Shown here: positions 22,969 through 34,900 of the stretch, piece after piece
Layout: each line of letters opens with the position of its first letter
Position numbering within the stretch: position 1 is the stretch's first letter
Source: Cydia pomonella
Taxonomy: Eukaryota > Arthropoda > Insecta > Lepidoptera > Tortricidae
Length of the DNA stretch: 64,000 nucleotides
Direction of reading: 5' to 3'
Assembly: GCF_033807575.1 (NCBI RefSeq)
Contig: NC_084730.1
Location: forward strand, 9,903,986-9,967,985
Translations under genes and position numbers: made by a program
Notes under the pieces: generated by a model
Databases searched by the model: none
The model's input: the letters and a program-made list of their open reading frames with translations, nothing else
What the model was told of the DNA's origin: nothing

Positions 22969-25900
22969 TTACTCGATGGGGTCCAGCTCTAAATCCCCGC
23001 AGTATTCAGCCAAGAAGTCCAGGAACAATGTGAACTTGCCGCTGGAGCGGGTCCATCGAGCCGATACCGATTTCATACAGGTTGAGAGGCTCTCCAGGAC
23101 GCTCTGAAAAAAAAAAGATACATACATTGGGTCAATTATATTATTATTATATAAGTGGGCTCTGAGTGTAGCATAAATTAGTTTAGCCTCCTGAGTCCCA
23201 CTGGTCTTTATAAAGGACAAATTCCAAACATATTTTCAACATTCACTAAACATGACATGGTTTCAAATTCAAAAACAAAACAACGCTTCTGGGATCCAGG
23301 AGGACCATGGTTTTAATTTCACACAAAGTTGACCACAGGTATAGGCATAATAATGTTGTGGACGATCTGTTTGGCCTAGTGGGTTGTGCCTTGCCTATGA
23401 AGTCGATGGTCCCGAATTCAAATCCTGGTATGTGGTGGTGGTTCGTGTGATGAGCACGGATATTTGATCCCGAATCATGGCCTCATGGGTATTTTCTATT
23501 TATTTAAGTATTTGTAAATATTTATATATATCGTTGTCTAAGTACCCACAACACAAGCCTCTTTGAGCTTACTGTGGGACGTAGTCAATTTGTGTCGTAA
23601 TATCTTATAATTATATGGATGGATCAACTTTTTGTTTGACACGTCACGCAGGCGACAATGTATCAATAAATAAATATAATAATAATAAAATACTTTATTG
23701 TGCACTACAAAGAAATATACATGTTACAAACAAAAAAAAAGGACATATGTAAGTAGGTAACAACAGGCGGACTTATCGCTAAAAAGCGATCTCTTCCAGA
23801 ATATAATTATTATTAGTAAAACCAATTTACACGTTATAATTATAGAACATATTTACATGTCGTAAAAATATACAAATCAATATGAAATAATCTAGATCAA
23901 AACATTAGCGAAATCAAAAATCTTTAATAATAATGATTGCACAAATTGATTAAGTCCCACAGTAAAAGCTCAATAAGGCTTGTATTGTGTAGGTACTTAG
24001 ACGATATATATAATATCAAAACTTGTTAGAAGACATTTTATATTTACGTTCTGCTTATATACTAATTAAAAGACCCATTTTAAAAAGGGTTATAAAACTG
24101 CCATAAAAAGTATGATTGATTATTTCAAATAGGATCCAGGATTTTAAGTGACCCAGGCGACTGTTACCGTGGCAACTAGTGACAAGAAAATGTTGATTCG
24201 CCCATGAGTAGATACTTATTTATTGCCTCGTAGACTGAACTTGCTACCGATTATTAACAAAATTCCTAACTACTGGGGAATTATTTTTCTCAGCTAAAAG
24301 CTGCACTGGGGATAGGTGAGAAAAAAAGTTACCACTGATGTCGGGTTTTTCTGATAGTAGACCAGGGAGTATATAACACATTTTGAAACTACCCGCCATT
24401 CTGAAGTGATTCGAAATCATCCTCAAAAACAAATATAGATATAAAACATGAACAAACCTGAGGCCAATCCTGCCTGTAAACAGCCAAGCATTGCTCCGTA
24501 AGCGAATCCTCACTGAGATAGTCAAACTTCAACAAAAACACCAGCACAGTCGCCAGCGCTTCCCAAACCTCAGTACTCTTACACTTCGACGTATTTAACA
24601 ACACTATGTTCCTCGGACACAATATTCTATCAAAAAACTCCAACATTTCTGTATTTTCTGTCTCAACCACACTCCAAATAGAGCTATTATTTATTGATTT
24701 CACACTCGAATTTGCTTTTGGCTTTGGACTTAAAGCTCTTGGACTCCGGACGTTTGGACTTTTTGGACTTTTTAATGAGTTTGGACTCTTTAAGTTCGGG
24801 CTAGTTGGACTTTTCAAGTTCGGACTTAGCGGACTCTTGAGACTCATAGGGCTGATCGGGCTGAGAGTCGGGCTCGGGATCTTGACGCTTATGCTGTTGG
24901 TGTTAGAGATTATGAGGTTTTTGACGTTGCGATTGGCTTTAGTGTTTGGTGCGTCTTCTTCGTCACTTGTGATGGGTGTGGGAGCTCGGTCATCTTCGAA
25001 ATTCCTGCAAAAAAGTATATTGTACCTATAACATGAGCAGAAATTTCCTGGATGTATGTATTTTTTTTGTCATTTTGTCTGGGGTCACAAGAGGAAGGGG
25101 TCGACCGCTGACAAACTGGGCTTCCACCACCAACAAAGACCTACTGACGCTTGCCGTCAGATGTGACAAAAGACCGCCAAAAATGACGCCAAAGTGTTAG
25201 ATATGCCGACCCCAAGTAAACGGGATAAGGCTAGGATAATGATGATTTGTCCCGTCAGCCAGGCGACAATGGTAGTTTAGATTATTTGTAGAATTGTTAT
25301 ACTGCGTTCTACTAATATGATAAAGTAGATAACCCATTATGGAAAGAGCTTATAACACCGATAAATATGTTTGGTTATTCTAAATCCAGGAGTTTACAAG
25401 TGACCCAGGCGACAGTAATCATGGCAACTTGTATTCACCCACCTATATTAATTTTAACAGCCAATGTGTCACTAGGCACAATTGTTCTTAGGGTAGATAT
25501 CTACGCGCCCTACTACGAGTACAGTAAGCTACAGAGTTACGTGACACTAATTTCACAATAAGTGTGTGTTTCATAATAACATCACACGAGTGTTTAAATA
25601 CATAAACACATGGGTGACCTGTCGCTGTGGGGGCGTAGCGTAGGGGGGGGGGGGGGGGCTCCAGGGGCCACATGCCCCCCCCCCCTACCTGTCCCGGGGC
25701 AGACGGCAGCAGTACCTCAGTTCGGGCGACAGGTCCCGTCTCTCCGGCAGATCGAGTTCTCGCGGCTCGTTCTTGTTCCTGTCGGGGCAGCACACGTTCC
25801 AGATCGCGTGCAGTTGGTTCAGGAACGTTTCGTTTACGTCTTTCGGTTTGCGGCTCACTGGAGACAAACGGAAATGGATAATTATCTTGATAATTATCAG

Positions 25901-28900
25901 TATCGATTTGATAATCTTAGATATTTATTTAAAAAATACAGATATTATAGTTCGTTTTTTTAGCATTACTAAAAAGGTAAAACAATCTCGACATGTCTTT
26001 TTATTGAAAAACGCTTTTTTGTTTCAGTAACTATTACTTATGAAAGAAGATCGTACATGATTTATAATATAATTGTTACATATTTGCCGTGACTTATTTT
26101 TCAAAAGTGTGATTCGATAAAGACACGTCAAAATCGCTTAGCTTCTTTCTAATGCGGACTATAGTGATAAATTACATTTTTTAATAAATTTAAACCCCGA
26201 AAAATAAACAAGTAACTGACAATTGTTGATTGTAGATACTTGATCTTTGAATTGAGAATCTCCTCATTTTGCCACAGAGGTAAAACCAAAACTTTCTCTC
26301 GGTTTAGAATCTACGTACCGTACACAACGCACGCGTCCACACTGAGCTGCAGTATAGCCCTCGCGCCGCGCCCGAACAAGTTGGTCGGCGAGCATGCTAG
26401 CGAGCATGTCGCGAGCGCCGCGCTCAAGCCCGTGGGCTCCTCGTAGTCCAACAGAAGGCATACTTGCTCCTGAATTAAAACAATCGGTTAAAAATATCGT
26501 GAAAATGGACACAAGTTTTTATCACCGACTGTACTTTTTACAAGCTTATATTTAATTTCACCTGCCGTTGTCTGTCGGGTTAAAATCAAATCTTAAGTAA
26601 GTTAAATTTGACCCATTTCCCGGTTTCCAATGAAGCTGAAAATTTGCATACATATGTAAGTCGGGTGACAATGCAATATTATGGTACCATCGAGATGATC
26701 TGATGATGGAGACAGGAGGTAGCCACAGGAACTCTGTGATAAAACAACGCAACCTAATTGTGTTTGGGGTTTTCAGAATTGTCTTAATGAGTATTAGTTG
26801 CCTGTGGAACGAAAGGTACAGTCAGCTCTAAAAGCTTGTACCAAAAATAAGATTTTTACAAAAACTTATTTTTCGAATGTCATCTTCTACTATCGAGACT
26901 TATGTGTAATAAATTTCAACTATTAAGTTGCCAACCGTTGCTATTAAGTTGGACCAATTATATATTTTTTTATATATCACGTTATACAAACAAGCATACG
27001 GCCCTCCTGATGGTAATCAGTCACCGTAGCCTATGGACGCCTGCAACTCCAGAGGTGTTACATGCGCGTTGCCGACCCTTTAAAAACCTGTACACTCCTT
27101 TTTTGAAGAACCCCATACTGTATACTACTGGTCCAGTAGTTTCGCAGCAAATAGGCTGCGACAGACGGACACATTAGATTAGAATAGTTTTTTTATGTCT
27201 GTGTTTTTATTATTATTATTTTAGTTTTTTTTTTATTCGACGTTTAGAGACTTTATACATCTCTAAGTTATAATAATACTTTAGTTTGCATAAATATTTT
27301 TAGCTAATTGTATTTTATAATAAATTCCATGTTGACGTGTAAAAGTGCCCTTGTGGCCTATTTGCTGAATAAATGTTGAAGTTGAAGAAGTTGACAGAGG
27401 CCCGAGTGATCCTTTAAGGGTTCCGTTTTTCTTTTGACGGAACCCTAAAAGTATTATTAAAAACCCGACGAATTGAAAGCGTCCTTAAAATTTTTTAATA
27501 TCTTAAAAAACACATACCTTAAGATGAATAATAGCGGAAGCCACGCTGACAGCCGTGGTGAAATTCTCGAGCGCTTCGCTTGGCTTCGCTTCCGTTTTTT
27601 GCTCCGGCCTTACTGCATCGCCGAGAGTTATGAGGTTGTGCATTTCCGCTTCTATGTCTTTGCATAAGACGGCTGTGGAAGACGTACATACATTTAACGC
27701 TATCACGTTGTTACTGTAAATCCACATATATTATGCCCACTTTTTGTTTTACTGAAATGAATCTGCCCACTTTTGCCCACTTCATTAAGATGACACCAAT
27801 TAATGACCTACATCACCTTTAGATGCCCACTTTTTGCCTGAACTCTTTTAAATCTGCCCACTTTTGCCCACTTCTTCAACACAGTAAAAACTATTGCTCC
27901 ACATCATCTATAGTTGCCCACTTTTTTCCTAGGCCACTTTAAATCTGCCCACTGACCTGTGCTAGTCCAATGGTCCCTCGCCCAGCGCAGCACGGCCGCC
28001 TTGCTGGCCCTGGCGGCCGCGTGATGCAGCGCTCGGGGCGCAAGCGGCAGGAGCGACGTTAGGGCTCCGCTGACTCTGGACAGTGTGTCGATGTTTTGAG
28101 CTGACTCTCGTAGTTGGGTTAGGTGGGAGGTGTAGATGGCTTGTAGGGTTTTGAGGAGAGCTTGCTGTGGGAAAAAATGTAAACGATTCATTAAGTATAT
28201 GGATTTTATAATTTCAGATTTTGTCTGTACGACTGAGACATGAATGATCATGAATTATCTTTGTTATGACTTGGTAAGCAAGCTAAGCCGTAACAATTAT
28301 GTAATAGCCCCACATTACAAAAACAAAGTCAGTCTAAGCATGTCTGCACCGACTTTGGCAAAACAAACTGAGGATCTGTCATTATGACAGTCATATTTTC
28401 GTAGAAATTTGACATTTATGATGATGTACTACACTTTGTCACAGCAATATGCAGAATTAGCTTGGCCCGACCCTATAAAATACTGTACTAATTTAATATC
28501 ATCTGTTTTATCCACAAATTTGCCCAATATTTATTCTCATTCTCACACTTGACAAGTTGCCAAAATGGGCAGCCATTTTGATAAAAATCTGCGCCACTTA
28601 TGCCCACAATCCACAGCTACATCCTAAAACATTCCATATATTGTTGCTATGGCATTACCACACTTGCCCACTCTGCCCACTTTTACCAAATATATTATCT
28701 CATTCCATCCCAGCTTTTCTCACTCTTACTAAATCTTCTTCCACTCTACCAGAGCCCTCCCTAATATTCCTTCTGCCATTCCCACATTTGCCCACTCTTG
28801 CCACTCCTGCCCACTCTTACCAAATCTTCGCCCCGCTCCGCCACAGCCTTCCTGGCACTGTCCCTCGCCGTAGTCCTCGCCGCATTGACAGAAGCTGTCA

Positions 28901-31900
28901 AATCCCGTACGCAGGCGGCTGTCACTCGTTCTATGGTCAGTTCTAAGACTCGACGGGTCGATGATGGTTGGGATTTGATGAGCTCTTCTTCTAGACGCAT
29001 CTAGAAGTAAAATAAATCTATGAGACAATTAAGGGGGAACAGGGACTTGGAAAAAATAGCCGGGCACAGTGGCTCACTCCACCTAATTCCAACATGAGAG
29101 AGATTATTTGCCTCCATGCTATTGCTAATACGACAGAAACATTCCGTAATCGAACAAATTCAAATGAACGCTCAATGGTTATTCTGACAGGTAAGAGTGT
29201 TACAGTGTATCGCGATATTTGGGCGCCTAAGCCACTGTTCCCGCCTTGACCCTGTTCTCTATGTCATATGTGTACTAGTCCTAATTTCAAATCGATAGCG
29301 TAAGTGGTTCCCGAGATATTTAAATTGAACAGATTTTTTTAAAGAAAATTTTACACAGGACATAGGAGTTCTATCACGGAAATCTTTTCTTAAAGGGGTG
29401 AAAAGGAGGTTTAATTTGTCATGGAAGTAGGTACTACTAGCAGAAACTGTGTGTGTGTATATATATAATCCCAAAATACCTGCAGCTCCTTTTCCTTACT
29501 CCTCACACGATCCTCGCTGTTCACACTCAAGCTGACCGGCGTGATGTGTCGATAGGTCTCTTTTCTGTCGACCTTACACGTCGACAACAGTACATTGACT
29601 TCCCGAAGGTAAGGACAGAGCTCGAACAGCATGGCGTCGGTTATTAGGTCGAGGCTGTCGACGCTGTCGGCGGTGGTGGGGGGTTCCGTGGTGGGGGGTA
29701 CGTCGTAGATGTCCTGGGGTATGTGGGGGAGGTCGAAGAGCCAGCCTGGAACAAATTGTATAAGTAAAAAAAAGGTGTATTTATGCCTGTAGTACAACAG
29801 TCCCCTGGACCACTCACCCCGGGCCGCGTCCAGCAGCAGCGCCGGGCGCCGCGCGGGAGGGCGCCGCACGGCCGCCACGCCGGCCGGCAGCCGCCTGTAG
29901 TACAACAGTCCCCTGGGCCACTCACCCCGGGCCGCGTCCAGCAGCAGCGCCGGGCGCCGCGCGGGAGGGCGCCGCACGGCCGCCACGCCGGCCGGCAGCC
30001 GCCTGTAGTACAACAGTCCCCTGGGCCACTCACCCCGGGCCGCGTCCAGCAGCAGCGCCGGGCGCCGCGCGGGAGGGCGCCGCACGGCCGCCACGCCGGC
30101 CGGCAGCCGCCTGTAGTACAACAGTCCCCTGGGCCACTCACCCCGGGCCGCGTCCAGCAGCAGCGCCGGGCGCCGCGCGGGAGGGCGCCGCACGGCCGCC
30201 ACGCCGGCCGGCAGCCGCCTGTAGTACAACAGTCCCCTGGGCCACTCACCCCGGGCCGCGTCCAGCAGCAGCGCCGGGCGCCGCGCGGGAGGGCGCCGCA
30301 CGGCCGCCACGCCGGCCGGCAGCCGCCTGTAGTACAACAGTCCCCTGGGCCACTCACCCCGGGCCGCGTCCAGCAGCAGCGCCGGGCGCCGCGCGGGCGG
30401 GCGCCGCACGGCCGCCACGCCGGCCGGCAGCCGCCTGTAGTACAACAGTCCCCTGGGCCACTCACCCCGGGCCGCGTCCAGCAGCAGCGCCGGGCGCCGC
30501 GCGGGAGGGCGCCGCACGGCCGCCACGCCGGCCGGCAGCCGCCTGTAGTACAACAGTCCCCTGGGCCACTCACCCCGGGCCGCGTCCAGCAGCAGCGCCG
30601 GGCGCCGCGCGGGCGGGCGCCCGCACGGCCGCCACGCCGGCCGGCAGCCGCCTGTAGTACAACAGTCCCCTGGGCCACTCACCCCGGGCCGCGTCCAGCA
30701 GCAGCGCCGGGCGCCGCGCGGGAGGGCGCCGCACGGCCGCCACGCCGGCCGGCAGCCGCCTGTAGTACAACAGTCCCCTGGGCCACTCACCCCGGGCCGC
30801 GTCCAGCAGCAGCGCCGGGCGCCGCGCGGGAGGGCGCCGCACGGCCGCCACGCCGGCCGGCAGCCGCCTGTAGTACAACAGTCCCCTGGGCCACTCACCC
30901 CGGGCCGCGTCCAGCAGCAGCGCCGGGCGCCGCGCGGGAGGGCGCCGCACGGCCGCCACGCCGGCCGGCAGCCGCCTGTAGTACAACAGTCCCCTGGGCC
31001 ACTCACCCCGGGCCGCGTCCAGCAGCAGCGCCGGGCGCCGCGCGGGAGGGCGCCGCACGGCCGCCACGCCGGCCGGCAGCCGCCTGTAGTACAACAGTCC
31101 CCTGGGCCACTCACCCCGGGCCGCGTCCAGCAGCAGCGCCGGGCGCCGCGCGGGAGGGCGCCGCACGGCCGCCACGCCGGCCGGCAGCCGCCTGTAGTAC
31201 AACAGTCCCCTGGGCCACTCACCCCGGGCCGCGTCCAGCAGCAGCGCCGGGCGCCGCGCGGGAGGGCGCCGCACGGCCGCCACGCCGGCCGGCAGCCGCC
31301 TGTAGTACAACAGTCCCCTGGGCCACTCACCCCGGGCCGCGTCCAGCAGCAGCGCCGGGCGCCGCGCGGGCGGGCGCCGCACGGCCGCCACGCCGGCCGG
31401 CAGCCGCCTGTAGTACAACAGTCCCCTGGGCCACTCACCCCGGGCCGCGTCCAGCAGCAGCGCCGGGCGCCGCGCGGGAGGGCGCCGCACGGCCGCCACG
31501 CCGGCCGGCAGCCGCCTGTAGTACAACAGTCCCCTGGGCCACTCACCCCGGGCCGCGTCCAGCAGCAGCGCCGGGCGCCGCGCGGGCGGGCGCCGCACGG
31601 CCGCCACGCCGGCCGGCAGCCGCCTGTAGTACAACAGTCCCCTGGGCCACTCACCCCGGGCCGCGTCCAGCAGCAGCGCCGGGCGCCGCGCGGGCGGGCG
31701 CCGCACGGCCGCCACGCCGGCCGGCAGCCGCCTGTAGTACAACAGTCCCCTGGGCCACTCACCCCGGGCCGCGTCCAGCAGCAGCGCCGGGCGCCGCGCG
31801 GGCGGGCGCCGCACGGCCGCCACGCCGGCCGGCAGCCGCCTGTAGTACAACAGTCCCCTGGGCCACTCACCCCGGGCCGCGTCCAGCAGCAGCGCCGGGC

Positions 31901-34900
31901 GCCGCGCGGGAGGGCGCCGCACGGCCGCCACGCCGGCCGGCAGCCGCCTGTAGTACAACAGTCCCCTGGGCCACTCACCCCGGGCCGCGTCCAGCAGCAG
32001 CGCCGGGCGCCGCGCGGGCGGGCGCCGCACGGCCGCCACGCCGGCCGGCAGCCGCCTGTAGTACAACAGTCCCCTGGGCCACTCACCCCGGGCCGCGTCC
32101 AGCAGCAGCGCCGGGCGCCGCGCGGGAGGGCGCCGCACGGCCGCCACGCCGGCCGGCAGCCGCCTGTAGTACAACAGTCCCCTGGGCCACTCACCCCGGG
32201 CCGCGTCCAGCAGCAGCGCCGGGCGCCGCGCGGGCGGGCGCCGCACGGCCGCCACGCCGGCCGGCAGCCGCCTGTAGTACAACAGTCCCCTGGGCCACTC
32301 ACCCCGGGCCGCGTCCAGCAGCAGCGCCGGGCGCCGCGCGGGAGGGCGCCGCACGGCCGCCACGCCGGCCGGCAGCCGCCTGTAGTACAACAGTCCCCTG
32401 GGCCACTCACCCCGGGCCGCGTCCAGCAGCAGCGCCGGGCGCCGCGCGGGCGGGCGCCGCACGGCCGCCACGCCGGCCGGCAGCCGCCTGTAGTACAACA
32501 GTCCCCTGGGCCACTCACCCCGGGCCGCGTCCAGCAGCAGCGCCGGGCGCCGCGCGGGAGGGCGCCGCACGGCCGCCACGCCGGCCAGCAGGCGCCGGTA
32601 GTAGGGGAGGCGCGCGGCCGCGGGGTCCAGCGTGGACAGGTAGTGCGCGAGCCACGGCACCGTGACCGTGGTGCGGCCGGCGGCCACGGCGGCGTCGAGG
32701 AGGCCTTGGAGGTCCAGCGCCGGTTGGCTCTGGAAATTATGTTGGAAGTTATTTTTATGCGTGTCCATTTATGTGTGTGTCCGTAAGTGCTTTTGTGCAT
32801 GTGCGTGCGTGTGTATTTGTATTTGTGAGAAATAACAATGAAATGCCCAACTTACATAACTCCTAGTTTTCAAGCTGCTCTGTAGCACCCTGTCCCTCGG
32901 CTCGCCCGCCGTGACCTGACTGACGGACTTGCAGTCCCCTGGCAGGGTTATGTACGGCAGCGACGCCAGGAAACCTAGGAACTTGGCCAGGAGACCTAGC
33001 TTTCGTTGGAGCTGGAGGAACTCTCGGGATATGTCGCTGCTATTGGCTGAAATACGACGAAAAATTAATTTAAACAATCCTTTTTTCATACTTATCATGT
33101 GGATTTCTGATTAGTAGCAGTTTCAGAACTTCGCACAAAACTGTTCGCGGAGCTCTCATGAGATCACTTCGGTCGTGCAAATCGGTTATTTGTACTAATT
33201 GTTAAAAGCTGTACAATGAAAATATTCGTAAGTCTATACTTTGTCTTTGAGAGACAAGGTATAGTCGGACATAGCAAAACCACCATAATTATAAAACTGC
33301 CTAAATATAAGTATAAAAATAGAAATAATTACCATTCTGTAAAGGCGTACTGTCAAGAGCAATAAGTTCGGACGCTAGCGCGTCTCTCACGTGAGCGCGG
33401 AACGACTCACTGCCCGCGTTCACGAGAAGGTCCCTGCAACGCAAATATATCAGGATAACAAATAAGTTATCCAAAATAAAAATAAAACAATAGTTTATCC
33501 ACCTTTAACTTAATAAACCAAGTATATTTTATATAATATACTGACTTGTAGAAGGTCTCTTTCTCCGTAAAGTGTGGTAGCCGAGAGTCACCAGCAGGGC
33601 AGGTCAGACGGCGTTGCAGCTTGCTCAGCTTCGATTCCTGGCAAACATTTAATCAATTGATCAAACGAAACAATGTATCAAAACACACGACATATACTCT
33701 ACTTCCGTGCTCATTAATGCCACACTTAAATAGAGTGCCACAATTATATAGCGTAGGCCTCCTGTTAGATATGACGAAAGCGTATGAAAAAGTATCCCAC
33801 GAAATATTGCTCAGTAAACTGTACGGTATGGGAATACGTGGTCTAGCCCACAACTGGTTTAAATCTTACCTCCAAAATCGAAAACAATGCGTGCAACTGG
33901 AATGTTTAGATAAGGAGTCCGAGGAGATAAAAACCGTGACCTCTAAAATGCGTCATACTACTTGCTCCATCCCCCAGGGCAGCGTATGTGGTTGTCTTCT
34001 ATTCTTGGCGTATATTAATGACTTGCCAAAATGCCTAGACACAAACACCTCCTGCGTAATGTTTGCCGACGATATATCGCTATTGTTTAGTTGCAAGAAT
34101 AGTTCAGAATGCAATTCATACCTTAATGATAATTTTACTTCCGTAAAAGAATGGCTGAGTGACCATAACTTAGAAATTAATTTGATGAAAACTAAAATTA
34201 TACAGTTCAAGCCCATACAAAAAAAAACCCTTGGAAATAAATTTAGATATTGACTCATGTAAAATAGAAGAAGTGACACATTTTAACTTACTAGGTGTAA
34301 CAATAGACTCGCCCTTAAATTGGAAAGAACATATTGAACATATTAAAACAAAAATATCAAAATTTTTATATGGGCATAATATACTAAAATCAAATACAGA
34401 TTTCAAGTGTGCACTATCGGCATATCACGCATATGCTAACGCATGGCTCCGCTACGCCGTGGTGCTGTGGGGAGACAGTACCGATTCCAAAAAACTGTTT
34501 GTGATGCAAAAAAAATGTATTCGTGTCCAGGCAAATGTGCATATCCCCAACAGTTGTCGCCCTTTCTTTATTATTTTTAACCTTTAAATTATTAACCTTG
34601 CCTTGCATCTATATTTTACAAGCCGCTCTCTTTGTTCGGGAAAATCCAGATTTATTCGAACTAAAGCAAGATAAGGAAAATACTAGAACGAAGTATAGAA
34701 ATAAATTAATATTACCAAAAACCAACTTGGAAATATACAGAAATAGTCCTCATTATAAATGTATAGTTATAACTAATAAAATTCCTGATTATATAAAGCT
34801 AGAACCCCAGTTGACAGTATTTAAAAATAAATTAATTAAATTCCTTATTGACAAATGTTACTACTCTGTTAAAGATTTTTTAAATGATAATAATTTATAG

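Noticed and set aside
24606..25031. Plus-strand ORF rich in FGLFGL units
   Set aside because: It is the antisense shadow of the SP-repeat in codanin exon 15.
25610..25963. Plus-strand ORF through the G-run
   Set aside because: It is antisense to codanin exon 14 and depends on homopolymer length.
29783..32665. 960-codon plus-strand ORF and overlapping minus-strand ORFs with GEWPRG or CCWTRPGVSG repeats as separate genes
   Set aside because: They are alternative frames through the GC-rich 108-bp array. The period is divisible by three, so most frames stay open. Only the codanin frame is meaningful.
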